From positions 1 through 64,000 of the forward strand of contig NZ_BDDE01000014.1 of NCBI RefSeq assembly GCF_008327685.1: a stretch of 64,000 nt of DNA, in the 5' to 3' direction. Both the position numbers and the translations under genes were made by a program. This DNA is from Actinomadura sp. K4S16. Lineage in GTDB: Bacteria > Actinomycetota > Actinomycetes > Streptosporangiales > Streptosporangiaceae. Under the pieces are notes generated by a model. That model saw nothing but the letters and a program-made list of their open reading frames with translations. It did no database searches and was not told the origin of the DNA. Below are positions 40,316 to 48,326 of this stretch, piece after piece (positions within the stretch are counted from its first letter, which is position 1; each line of letters starts with the position of its first letter).

Positions 40316-40981
40316 ATGACCGAGGTAACGCCGGAGACGGGCAAGCCGACACGCGCGGAGCTGTGGGGGCTCGTTCATGAGGAGCGGGCGGCGCTGGCGG
40401 CCGACCTCGCCGTTCTGCCCGAGGCACGGTGGGCGACACCGTCGCTGTGCGACGGGTTGTCGGTCCGCGAGGTCCTCGCGCACCTCACCGCGGGGGCGAG
40501 CCTGGGGCCGGTGCGATGGATGGCGGGGGTGATCCGCTGCCGCTTCGACTTCGACAAGCAGGTGGCGATGCGGCTGAACGAGCAGTTGGGGGCGTCCCCC
40601 GCCGAGACCCTGGAGAGGTTCGGACGCGCCGTCACCAGCACCACCAAGCCGCCGCTGCCGGTCATGGCGATGCTCGGGGAGACGATCGTGCACGGCGAGG
40701 ACATCCGGCGGCCGCTCGGCATCCGCCGGGAGCACCCGATCACGATGCTCACCCCGCTGGCCGAGTACTACGCCGACTCCGACCAGGTCGTCCTGGCCAA
40801 GGGCCGGATCGAGGGGCTGCGGCTCGCCGCGACCGACGGGCCCTTCACCGCCGGCTCCGGGTCCCCGGTGTCCGGCTCCACGCTGGCGCTGATCATGGCG
40901 ATGACCGGACGCGCGGACTACTGCGACGAGCTCAGCGGGGACGGGGTGGCGACCCTGCGCGAACGCGGCGCCAAGGCGTGA
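40316..40981 (+). CDS. Maleylpyruvate isomerase family mycothiol-dependent protein
   Basis: 221 residues of the MDMPI/DinB superfamily. The N-terminal four-helix bundle contains the metal-site segment SVREVLAHLTAGASLG and a later histidine in MLGETIVHGEDIRRPLG; the ligand triad His-x-Glu-His is typical. Proteins of this family transfer mycothiol to electrophiles or isomerise maleylpyruvate. The C-terminal domain (about 130-221) is the small domain common to the family. An ATG three codons upstream is an alternative start. It stands alone. Confidence 0.83.
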   Translation: MTEVTPETGKPTRAELWGLVHEERAALAADLAVLPEARWATPSLCDGLSVREVLAHLTAGASLGPVRWMAGVIRCRFDFDKQVAMRLNEQLGASPAETLERFGRAVTSTTKPPLPVMAMLGETIVHGEDIRRPLGIRREHPITMLTPLAEYYADSDQVVLAKGRIEGLRLAATDGPFTAGSGSPVSGSTLALIMAMTGRADYCDELSGDGVATLRERGAKA

Positions 40982-41004
40982 GGGCCTCGGACGGTGCGGG
41001 GACG

Positions 41005-41010
41005 TAGGGT
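41005..41010 (+). promoter_or_regulatory. -10 box TAGGGT for a leaderless methyltransferase mRNA
   Basis: TAGGGT ends 6 nt before the GTG at 41017. The intervening G-run could also serve as a ribosome site, so leaderless use is only probable. Confidence 0.4.
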
Positions 41011-41016
41011 TGGGGG

Positions 41017-41733
41017 GTGTTTTCGGAGCGAGGGCCGTCCTTGTGGGAGCTCGCGGTCCAGGCGTTGTCGTCGGTGGAGCGCGGATATGACCTGCTCGCT
41101 CCCAAGTTCGACCACACGCCCTTCCGCACGCCCGACCACGTCCTGGACGCCACCGCCGGCGCCCTGCGGCCGTTCGGTCCGTTCGGTCAGGGGCTGGACG
41201 TGTGCTGCGGAACCGGCGCGGGCATGCGGGTCCTCGGGCCCCTGTGCGATGGGCGGGTCACCGGGGTCGACTTCAGCTCGGGGATGCTCGAGCAGGCGCG
41301 GCGAGCACATCCGGATGCCGGGTGGGTGCGGGCCGACGTCCGCGACCTGCCCTTCCGGGAGGCCTTCGACCTCGCGGTCACCTTCGGGGCGCTCGGGCAC
41401 GTGCTCCCGAGCGAGCGGCCGGCGCTCTTCGGCGGGGTGTACCGCGCCCTGCGGCCCGGTGGGCTGTTCGCCTTCCCTGTCGGTGCGCCGCCGCCCATCG
41501 CGTCCCTCCAGTATTGGGCGCTGCTCGGGTTCGACGTGGTCATGCGTGTCCGGAACGCCGTCTGGCGTCCCCCGTTCGTCATGTACTACCGGACGTGTCC
41601 GTTGCACGCGCTCCGCAGCGACCTGGCGGCCGCCGGGTTCACCGTGACGACCGTCCCCCTGACGGCCTTGGGCACGCGCGAGGACGGCACTCCGCGGGGG
41701 CGGCTCGTCCTGGCACGCAAACCCGGCGGCTGA
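41017..41733 (+). CDS. Class I SAM-dependent methyltransferase
   Basis: 238 residues. Motif I is GLDVCCGTGAGMRVLGPL, then the acidic strand GRVTGVDFSSGMLEQARRA and motif IV DLAVTFGALGHVLPSERP. The C-terminal lid includes aromatic residues (YWALLGFDVVMRV, PPFVMYYRTCP) suggesting a hydrophobic substrate. A GTG start follows a G-rich stretch. The gene is convergent with the MFS transporter, with stops only 8 nt apart. No substrate can be named. Confidence 0.83.
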   Translation: MFSERGPSLWELAVQALSSVERGYDLLAPKFDHTPFRTPDHVLDATAGALRPFGPFGQGLDVCCGTGAGMRVLGPLCDGRVTGVDFSSGMLEQARRAHPDAGWVRADVRDLPFREAFDLAVTFGALGHVLPSERPALFGGVYRALRPGGLFAFPVGAPPPIASLQYWALLGFDVVMRVRNAVWRPPFVMYYRTCPLHALRSDLAAAGFTVTTVPLTALGTREDGTPRGRLVLARKPGG

Positions 41734-41741
41734 AACCCCAC

Positions 41742-42992
41742 TCAGACGGGGTGGGACGGCAGATCCCTGTGGTGGCGGAGAGGGCCCGTCAGGAGGATCA
41801 GGCCCGTGAGGGCCAGGCCGCCCGTGCTGATCCACATGGCGGGGCGGACGCCCAAGGCGGTGCCCAGGGCGCCGCCCAGGAGGGCGCCGAGCGGGATGGT
41901 GCCGTAGCTGACCAGTTGCATGGTCACCGTGATCCGGCCGAGCAGGGCGCGCGGGCTGTAGGTCTGGCGGAAGCTGCCCTTGATGACGTTGCCCGCCGCG
42001 ACTCCAGCCGCGATGACGAACCCGCCGGCGACGGTCAGCAGCAGTCCGGCTCCCGGTGCGGTGAGGGGGATCAGCAGGCCGAACGGCGCCGCGCCGATCT
42101 CGGCGGCGAGCAGGGTGCGCGCCGAACCGAAGCGCCGGGACGGGACGGGGGCCGCGGCGGCGCCGGCGACGGCGCCCAGGCTCGCCGCGGCGGCGAGGGC
42201 CCCCACCATGCCCGGGGTGACGCCCACCTCGCGGACCAGGAACACGACCAGGATCGACTGGTATCCGAACAGGCAGACGTTGCTGGCGGCCGAGAACAGC
42301 GTCAGCACCCGGAGGTAGGGATCGCCGGCCACGAACCGGAGGCCCTCGGCGATCTCCTCGCGCAGCGACCCGCGCCGCACGCGGGCGGGGCGGGACTCGC
42401 GGGTCCGGACGGCCAGGAGGCACAGGGTCGAGACGAGGTAGCTCGCCGCGTCGATGAGCAGCGCGTTCACCGCGCCCGCGAGCTGGGTGACCAGGCCTGC
42501 CACGCCAGGGCCGCCCACCTGGGCGGCGGCCTCGGTCGCCTGCACCTTGGCGTTGCCCTCGGCCAGTTCGTCACGCTCCAGCAGGGACGGCAGGTAGACC
42601 TGGTAGGCCGTCTGGAAGAACACGCCCGTGCACCCGGCGCCCAGTGCGACGGCCGACAGCTGGGCGATCGTCAGCCGGTCGAGCCAGGCGGCCACCGGGA
42701 CGCTGAGGAAGAGCAGCAGGGCCGTCACGTCGCACGCCAGCATCACCGGCCGGCGGGGAAGGCGGTCCACCCAGGCGCCCGCCGGGAGGCCGATGAGCAG
42801 CCAGGGCAGCCAGGCCGCGGCCGAGAGCAGCGCCACCTGGAAGGTGCCCGCGTCGAGGACGGCGACCGCGACCAGCGGAAGCGCCACGCCGGTGACGCTG
42901 CTGCCCAGCTTGCCGGTGGCCTGGCCGGTCCAGAGCAGCCGGAAGTCGCGGCGCCGGCGCAGGCCGCGGGGCGCCGGGGCGAGGACGGTCAC
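41742..42992 (-). CDS. MFS transporter (DHA3/enterobactin-exporter-like)
   Basis: 416-residue major-facilitator protein with 12 predicted helices. It begins RDFRLLWTGQATGKLGSSVT, the signature start of the DHA3 drug-exporter branch, and has the loop-2 motif GLPAGAWVDRLPRRPVML. The GTG start overlaps the ArsR gene stop (GTGA), so regulator and pump are co-translated. ArsR-controlled exporters of this kind usually expel antibiotics or siderophores. Substrate unknown. Confidence 0.88.
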   Translation of the reverse strand: MTVLAPAPRGLRRRRDFRLLWTGQATGKLGSSVTGVALPLVAVAVLDAGTFQVALLSAAAWLPWLLIGLPAGAWVDRLPRRPVMLACDVTALLLFLSVPVAAWLDRLTIAQLSAVALGAGCTGVFFQTAYQVYLPSLLERDELAEGNAKVQATEAAAQVGGPGVAGLVTQLAGAVNALLIDAASYLVSTLCLLAVRTRESRPARVRRGSLREEIAEGLRFVAGDPYLRVLTLFSAASNVCLFGYQSILVVFLVREVGVTPGMVGALAAAASLGAVAGAAAAPVPSRRFGSARTLLAAEIGAAPFGLLIPLTAPGAGLLLTVAGGFVIAAGVAAGNVIKGSFRQTYSPRALLGRITVTMQLVSYGTIPLGALLGGALGTALGVRPAMWISTGGLALTGLILLTGPLRHHRDLPSHPV

Positions 42993-43564
42993 GGCTCCGC
43001 CGGGACCCCGTGGGCGAACAGGAAGACCGGCTCGCGGTCCTGCCCGTCGTCGGGGACGTCCCGCCGCTCCCACCGGTCGAGCACGGCGAGGATCTCCTGC
43101 TCGAGCTCGCCCAGCTCGGCGGGGGTCAGGTGCAGCCACTTGTCGACGGAGAAGGCCGCGCCGTTCCACGCCGCCCGCTGCTCCCGGACGGCGTGCCAGG
43201 CGCGGACCAGGCCGATCTGGCGGTCGAGGCCGAGCGAGACCGCCGCGTCGGCCACCGCCTGACGGGACGGGTCGTCGTCGAAGTCGCCCGTCACCCAGCG
43301 GAGCTCGGGCGCGGCGAGCCGCCACCAGCGTTCGCGGCGGTCCCGGGCGAGTTCCGGCGCCTCCGCGATCAGGCCCGCGGCGGCGAGCACCTTCACGTGG
43401 TGGCTGATGTTGGCCACGGCCTGGTCGGTCCGGTCGGCGAGGACGCTCGCTGTGGACGGCCCGTAGACCTTGAGCACGTCCATGAGGCGCCGGCGGAGCG
43501 GATGCGACATCGCGGCCAGCACCCGGGAGTCGGTCACCTTGGGCACGTCGTCCGAATCGATCAC
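42989..43564 (-). CDS. ArsR-type HTH regulator
   Basis: 191 residues. The winged helix occupies about 10-95: VLAAMSHPLRRRLMDVLKVY, then the recognition part DQAVANISHHVKVLAAAGLI. The C-terminal 95 residues are a helical domain common in longer ArsR proteins paired with MFS pumps; no cysteine metal site is seen. A GTG start lies behind GAGGAT. It overlaps the MFS gene by 4 nt. Two direct repeats of CTCTTGCACAA just upstream are the probable operator. Confidence 0.87.
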   Translation of the reverse strand: MIDSDDVPKVTDSRVLAAMSHPLRRRLMDVLKVYGPSTASVLADRTDQAVANISHHVKVLAAAGLIAEAPELARDRRERWWRLAAPELRWVTGDFDDDPSRQAVADAAVSLGLDRQIGLVRAWHAVREQRAAWNGAAFSVDKWLHLTPAELGELEQEILAVLDRWERRDVPDDGQDREPVFLFAHGVPAEP

Positions 43565-43589
43565 GCGCTCATCCTCACATGCGCAAAGC

Positions 43590-43614
43590 CTCTTGCACAA
43601 CAACTCTTGCACAA
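43590..43614. promoter_or_regulatory. Two CTCTTGCACAA direct repeats, probable ArsR operator
   Basis: Eleven-base direct repeats at 43590-43600 and 43604-43614 have a 14-bp period. They lie 26 bp upstream of the arsR GTG, where they would overlap its promoter. Confidence 0.6.
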
Positions 43615-43715
43615 TGACCACTGCACGAATTGGGCCGGTGGTGGCCTCGCCGATGGTGAGCGGAGGAGGCGGACAGGGGAAAACTGTCAGCAGATGGTCG
43701 GATTTGGGGGATGTT

Positions 43716-44819
43716 ATGCCGGTTCGCGTGGGCGGAATCGAGTTGTTCGCGGGTCCGACGTCGCTGGGCGGGCCCGACGATCTCGACGCGGTGGTCCGGG
43801 AGTTCATCGGCGGGGCGCGGCACACGCTGCGCATAGCGGTCCAGGAGCTGGACTCCCGGGGGATCGCGGAGGCGGTCCTGACGGCTCGGGCGGCCGGGGT
43901 GCGGGTGCAGATCATCCTGGAGGGGGACTACCTGCGGGAGGAGCGGCCCCTCGCGGACCCGTGGGCGGCGGCGGGGCCCAACGAGGAGAACCGGCTCATC
44001 TACGCGGCGCTGCTGCGGGCGGGGGTCGACCTCGTCACCGACCTGAACCCGGCGATCTTCCACCAGAAGTTCATCGTGCGGGACGAGGGGGAGTCGACGG
44101 CGGCGGTGCTGACCGGGTCGGCGAACTTCACGCTCACCGATACCGGCACCAACCCTGCGGGGGCCGGCAGCGGAGGCAAGGCGGGCAACAACCTCAACCA
44201 CGTGGTGGTGCTGCGGGGGCAGCGGGCCTCCTCCCTCTACCTGGAGGAGTTCCTGCGGATGCGGTCGGGGACGTTCGGGGCCCTGCACGAGCGGGCCGAG
44301 GCGCGTCCGGCGGAGTTCCGGCTGGGCGGGGTCCGCGTGAAGCCGCTGTTCGCACCCCGGCACGGGCCCGAGATGGAGATCATGAAGCAGATGCTCAAGG
44401 CGTCGGCGAGCGTGGACTTCGCGATGTTCACCTTCGCCCGCTCGTCCGGCATCGACGACACCATGATCCGGCTCGCCCCGTCGCTGCGGATCCGCGGGGT
44501 TCTGGACCACGGGCAGGGCGTCCAGGCGTGGGCCGCGACCGAGCCGCTGAAGGCCGCCGGGGTGAAGCTGTTCGCGAACAGGCCGGGCACCGGGGTGCGG
44601 AAGGTGCACCACAAGCTGATGGTCGTGGACGAGCGGCTGGTGATCGCCGGAAGCTTCAACTACACCGCGCCCGCGACGACGCTGAACGACGAGAACATCG
44701 TCGTCCTGGGCGACCTGGAGGAGACCCGCGAGGACGCCGAGGCGGGTCAGCGGGCCATCGCCGGCTACGCGCTCAGGGAGATCGAGCGCATCGTCGCCGA
44801 GCTCGCGCAGCCCGCGTAG
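43716..44819 (+). CDS. Phospholipase D-like domain protein with two HKD motifs
   Basis: 367 residues with both catalytic motifs of the PLD superfamily: HQKFIVRD (His116, Lys118, Asp123) and HHKLMVVD (His298, Lys300, Asp305), each followed by Gly-Ser and Asn (TGSANFT, AGSFNYT). Two complete half-sites give a single-chain enzyme acting on phosphodiesters: phospholipid, cardiolipin or nucleic acid. No signal peptide is visible, so it is probably cytoplasmic. GGGGG lies about 6 nt before the ATG. It is divergent from ArsR but has no obvious link to it. No helicase or REase partner suggests a defence role. Confidence 0.85.
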   Translation: MPVRVGGIELFAGPTSLGGPDDLDAVVREFIGGARHTLRIAVQELDSRGIAEAVLTARAAGVRVQIILEGDYLREERPLADPWAAAGPNEENRLIYAALLRAGVDLVTDLNPAIFHQKFIVRDEGESTAAVLTGSANFTLTDTGTNPAGAGSGGKAGNNLNHVVVLRGQRASSLYLEEFLRMRSGTFGALHERAEARPAEFRLGGVRVKPLFAPRHGPEMEIMKQMLKASASVDFAMFTFARSSGIDDTMIRLAPSLRIRGVLDHGQGVQAWAATEPLKAAGVKLFANRPGTGVRKVHHKLMVVDERLVIAGSFNYTAPATTLNDENIVVLGDLEETREDAEAGQRAIAGYALREIERIVAELAQPA

Positions 44820-44925
44820 GCGGCTTGGTCATCCACGGGCACGCCCATCCCACGTTTGCCTCAAGGGGCGTTCAAATGCCTCGGCGACCCGGTTCCCCAT
44901 GATCCGACAAAGGGGACTTCACAGC

Positions 44926-44958
44926 ATGAACTCGCAGCTCGATCAGGAGGTCCCATGA
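44926..44958 (+). other. Possible 10-residue leader peptide
   Basis: ATG at 44926 opens a frame of 10 sense codons whose TGA overlaps the ATG of the membrane protein gene (ATGA). AAGGGG lies about 11 nt upstream. The downstream gene has its own AGGAGG within this frame, so the peptide may be incidental. Confidence 0.3.
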
Positions 44959-45383
44959 CGACGAGAATGACCCACGGGGGTCGGGCGACCCCGAGCCGCC
45001 AGGACTACCAGATCTCCGGATGGCTCGCCTTCGCGGGGATCCTCTCCCTCGTGGTGGGCGCCTTCAACGTCATCGACGGGGTGGTGGCCCTGTTCAAGGA
45101 CGACTACTACGTCGCGAACTCCGGCCAGATCCTGGTGTTCGACTTCACCGCGTGGGGGGTGTTCTGGCTCACTCTCGGCGCCCTGCAGATCATCATCGGT
45201 TTCGGGGTCCTGGCCGGGCAGATGTGGGCGCGGGTGATCGGCATCGTCTTCGCCTTCCTCGCCGCCCTCGGGCACCTGGCGTTCCTGGCCGCGTTCCCGA
45301 TCTGGTCGGTGCTGACCATCGCGCTGTGCGTCCTGATGATGTACGCGCTCATCGCCCCCGCCCCCGGCGCGAGAGCGGACTGA
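44955..45383 (+). CDS. DUF7144-like four-helix membrane protein
   Basis: 142-residue integral membrane protein with a short charged N-terminus and four helices: ISGWLAFAGILSLVVGAFNV, a second after DFTAWGVFWLTLGALQIIIG, then VIGIVFAFLAALGHLAFLAA and the last ending MMYALIAPAPG. The pattern matches a common actinobacterial family of unknown function. AGGAGG sits 4 nt before the ATG, a very strong ribosome site. Monocistronic. Confidence 0.82.
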   Translation: MTTRMTHGGRATPSRQDYQISGWLAFAGILSLVVGAFNVIDGVVALFKDDYYVANSGQILVFDFTAWGVFWLTLGALQIIIGFGVLAGQMWARVIGIVFAFLAALGHLAFLAAFPIWSVLTIALCVLMMYALIAPAPGARAD

Positions 45384-45511
45384 CGCCCCGGCGGGGCGCC
45401 GGGGGCGGAATACGAGGTCATCGAGTCCGCGGCCCGGCCGCACATACCCGGGTCGCGCACGGGCGGTGACGCCGGGTGGCACCGGCGCCGACCCCGCGGC
45501 CGTGGAGGCAG

Positions 45512-46894
45512 ATGAGAACCGCGCTGGCGGACCGGCTGGGGGGCCGCGGCAAGGCTCACGTCGTCGTGCTGATGGCCTGCGTCATGGCGCTGAACGCGGC
45601 GGACGCCGGGGTGATCGGGGCGATCGTCCACGAACTGCGGCAGTCCCTGCACGTCACCAACACGCAGGTCGGGGTGCTGACGGCCGCGCCGGCGGCGGTC
45701 GGCGCGGTCGCGACGGTGCCGGTGGGGCAGCTCACCGACCGGGTGCGGCGGGTGCCGCTGCTGGCGGGAAGCGTGGTGCTGTGGAGCCTCGCGATGGTCG
45801 TCGGCGGGCTGGCGGACTCGTTCGAGTCGCTGCTGGCGTCGCGGGTGGCGCTGGGCGCCGTGACGGCGACGGCGGGGCCCACGGTGGCGTCGCTGATCGG
45901 GGACCTGTTCCCGCCGGAGGAACGGGCCGCGACGTACGGGCGCGTCCTCGCCGGCGAGCTGGTCGGGGTCGGGTTCGGGCTCCTCGCCGGCGGCAACATC
46001 GCCGCGTTCCTGAGCTGGCGGGTGGCGTTCTGGTTCGTCGCGGCGCTGGGGTTCGTCCTCGCCGCGCTGCTGTGGTGGATGCTGGCCGAGCCGGAGCGCG
46101 GCGCGCAGGCGCCCTCCGGCGGACGCGGCGGAGAGGAGCTCGCGCAGCGGCAGGTGCAGGCGGCCGGCGTGGAGCCGGACCCGAGGAACGTCCTCACCAC
46201 CGACCCCGAGCGCCTGACGCTGCTCCAGGCGGCCCGGCACGTGCTCACCATCCGGACGAACGTGATCATCATCCTGGCGTCCGCGGCCGGCTACTTCTTC
46301 TTCTCCGGGCTGCGCACGTTCGGGATGGTGTTCGTGCTGGACCGGTACGCGGTCGGGCGGGGCGGCCTGTCGGCGTTCCTGCTGGCCCTCGGCGTGGCCG
46401 CGTTCGCCGGGGTGCTCGTCGGCGGACGGCTGTCCGACCGGCTCCTGCGCGGCGGCGCGCTGAACGCACGGGTCGACGTGCCGACCGTGGCGTTCGCCGT
46501 GGCGGCGCTGCTCTTCCTGCCCGGCCTGCTCACCGAGCAGGCACTGATCGCGCTGCCGCTGTTCGCGCTCGGCGCCGCCGCGCTGGCCGCGGCCAACCCC
46601 CCGCTGGACGCGGTGCGGCTGGACGTCGTCCACTTCCGGCTGTGGGGGCGCGCGGAGGCCATCCGGACGATCGTGCGCATGTCCGGGGAGGCGGCGGCAC
46701 CGGTGCTGTTCGGCTGGCTGTCGGGTGTGCTCGGGGACGGCGGGGAGGCGGCGGTCGGCCTGGACCGGGTGTTCCTGCTGGCGCTGCTGCCGCTGGCGGC
46801 CAACGGCCTGCTGCTGCTCTGGGCGCGGAGCGCCTATCCGCGGGACGTGGCGTCTGCGCTGGAGTCCGAACGCCGCTTCGGAGCGGGCCCCTGA
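45512..46894 (+). CDS. MFS transporter
   Basis: 460-residue major-facilitator protein with about 12 helices. The loop-2 motif is VPVGQLTDRVRRVPLLAGS. A charged central loop (PERGAQAPSGGRGGEELAQR, about residues 205-224) separates the two halves. The family is near the spinster/GarD-like sugar-acid and lipid transporters. The ATG at 45512 has GGAGGC directly upstream; a GTG at 45476 is in frame but would add non-conserved residues. No regulator adjoins, so substrate cannot be guessed. Confidence 0.84.
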   Translation: MRTALADRLGGRGKAHVVVLMACVMALNAADAGVIGAIVHELRQSLHVTNTQVGVLTAAPAAVGAVATVPVGQLTDRVRRVPLLAGSVVLWSLAMVVGGLADSFESLLASRVALGAVTATAGPTVASLIGDLFPPEERAATYGRVLAGELVGVGFGLLAGGNIAAFLSWRVAFWFVAALGFVLAALLWWMLAEPERGAQAPSGGRGGEELAQRQVQAAGVEPDPRNVLTTDPERLTLLQAARHVLTIRTNVIIILASAAGYFFFSGLRTFGMVFVLDRYAVGRGGLSAFLLALGVAAFAGVLVGGRLSDRLLRGGALNARVDVPTVAFAVAALLFLPGLLTEQALIALPLFALGAAALAAANPPLDAVRLDVVHFRLWGRAEAIRTIVRMSGEAAAPVLFGWLSGVLGDGGEAAVGLDRVFLLALLPLAANGLLLLWARSAYPRDVASALESERRFGAGP

Positions 46895-46925
46895 CCCGGC
46901 CTGCCCTGATTCGCCCGCCTCGCCG

Positions 46926-47330
46926 CTACTCGTCCTCCGGCGGGTTGTTCAGGATGCGGTAGCGGTCGAGGATGCGTTCGAGCTCGCGGCGGTCGCGCTT
47001 GGTGGGGCGGCCCGCGCCGCGATCCCGGCGGCCGACCGGGATGAGCGCCTCGCGCGGCGGCGGGGGCGGGCTCTTGTCGATCAGGCACTCCTGGGCGGCG
47101 GGCGCGCCGACCCGCTTGCGGACGATCTTCTGCACGACGACGATCCGCTCCCGCCCGTCATGGCGGAGCCGGACGACGTCGCCGGGCTTGACCGCGGTGG
47201 ACGGCTTGGCGCGCTCGTCGTTCACGCGGACATGCCCCGCCCGGCACGCGGTCGTCGCCATCGAGCGGGTCTTCAGCAGCCGAACGGACCAGATCCACAG
47301 ATCGACCCGCACGGACCCCTCATCGCCCAT
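46926..47330 (-). CDS. RNA-binding S4 domain protein (Hsp15-like)
   Basis: 134 residues. The S4 fold starts at once: VRVDLWIWSVRLLKTRSMAT, then AGHVRVNDERAKPSTAVKPG and VRLRHDGRERIVVVQKIV. The basic tail (RRDRGAGRPTKRDRRELERI) is typical of Hsp15, which binds stalled 50S subunits carrying nascent chains. Function in ribosome rescue is inferred from the family. It lies 29 bp upstream of the acyltransferase stop on the same strand. Confidence 0.9.
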   Translation of the reverse strand: MGDEGSVRVDLWIWSVRLLKTRSMATTACRAGHVRVNDERAKPSTAVKPGDVVRLRHDGRERIVVVQKIVRKRVGAPAAQECLIDKSPPPPPREALIPVGRRDRGAGRPTKRDRRELERILDRYRILNNPPEDE

Positions 47331-47333
47331 GCG

Positions 47334-47364
47334 TCCATGATGTCACTGTGTCCATGATGTCACT
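47334..47364 (-). repeat. 14-bp direct repeat over a stop codon and the next ribosome site
   Basis: TCCATGATGTCACT occurs at 47334 and 47351. The second copy includes the acyltransferase stop; the first lies next to the S4 gene start and supplies the GGAC before its ATG. It looks like a small tandem duplication of a gene end. Confidence 0.8.
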
Positions 47365-48325
47365 TGGGCGCCGGGGCTCGCTGCGTGCTGATCCACGCGT
47401 CGGCGCGCTCCCAGTTCTCGTAGAGCCAGCGGACGCGGGCGTCGCGGTCGCCGGGGATGTCCTCGGCGGGGACGCGCCACCAGCGGGCGCGGACGGGGCC
47501 GGTCAGCGGGACGCGCCGCCAGATGTCCCCGGCGGTGGCCATGTGGTCGAGCCCGCAGTGCGCGACGAACACCACGTCGGCGGTGGGGGCGGATTCGAGC
47601 GCGGCCAGCACGCCGCCGGGGCGCGGCGGCATGACGTTGCGCATCGCGGCGGCGCGGGTCGCCTCCTCGGCGCGCTTCATCCGGCTCAGCCGGCGGATCG
47701 CGCGGCGGCGGCGCTCCGGCGAGAAGTTGCCGCCCTCGGGGAAGATCAGCAGCGCCTCGCGTCCGCCGAGGCCCTCGGCGAGTCGGCCGACGGCGTCGGC
47801 GGCGCCGCCCGGGGTGACGAACACGTTCGGCACCCGGTTGGCGACGATGTCGATGCAGGGGTCCAGCTGGAGCATCGCCTTCATGACCACGCGGGGGCGG
47901 CGCCGGTACTCGCTCAGCAGGTGGTGGACGATCAGGAGCGCGTCGCCCGGTCCCGCGTGCCGGCTGAGCACGATCAGGGGGCGGTCGCCGCCGGAGCCGT
48001 CCCACGTGCCGTCCACCTCGACGTCCAGGCCGAGCCGCCGCTGCGCCGACGCGTAGAGGGCGCCGACATAGCGGCCGATGATGTCGTAGTTCCGGTCGTC
48101 GCGGGCGCGGCCGCGGACCCACAGCCATCCGCACTCCAGGACGGCCGACGTCTCCCGGGTCCCCCACGTGAGGGTGAAGAACAGCAGGCGCAGGGCCCGC
48201 TTCCGCTCGCGTCCGGCCAGATACGCCACCGCATAGGCGACCGGGAACAGCACCACGACCAGGAGGGTCAGGAGGAACAGCAGCGGCGTGCACACCAGGC
48301 GGCGCACGATTCGGGGTGGCAGCAT
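47360..48325 (-). CDS. 1-acyl-glycerol-3-phosphate acyltransferase-like (PlsC)
   Basis: 321-residue membrane-bound acyltransferase. Two N-terminal membrane segments (about 8-36) precede the catalytic HX4D motif in SRHAGPGD and the acceptor-binding FPEGGNFSPERRRR motif. It would transfer an acyl group to a lysophospholipid or related acceptor. It starts one base after the patatin gene stop, so both are on one transcript: a lipid remodelling pair (deacylation and reacylation). Confidence 0.86.
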   Translation of the reverse strand: MLPPRIVRRLVCTPLLFLLTLLVVVLFPVAYAVAYLAGRERKRALRLLFFTLTWGTRETSAVLECGWLWVRGRARDDRNYDIIGRYVGALYASAQRRLGLDVEVDGTWDGSGGDRPLIVLSRHAGPGDALLIVHHLLSEYRRRPRVVMKAMLQLDPCIDIVANRVPNVFVTPGGAADAVGRLAEGLGGREALLIFPEGGNFSPERRRRAIRRLSRMKRAEEATRAAAMRNVMPPRPGGVLAALESAPTADVVFVAHCGLDHMATAGDIWRRVPLTGPVRARWWRVPAEDIPGDRDARVRWLYENWERADAWISTQRAPAPK

Positions 48326-48326
48326 C

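Noticed and set aside
43716..44819. PLD-type phage-defence nuclease
   Set aside because: Helicase, sensor or restriction partners typical of such systems are absent; two HKD motifs in one chain also fit lipid enzymes.
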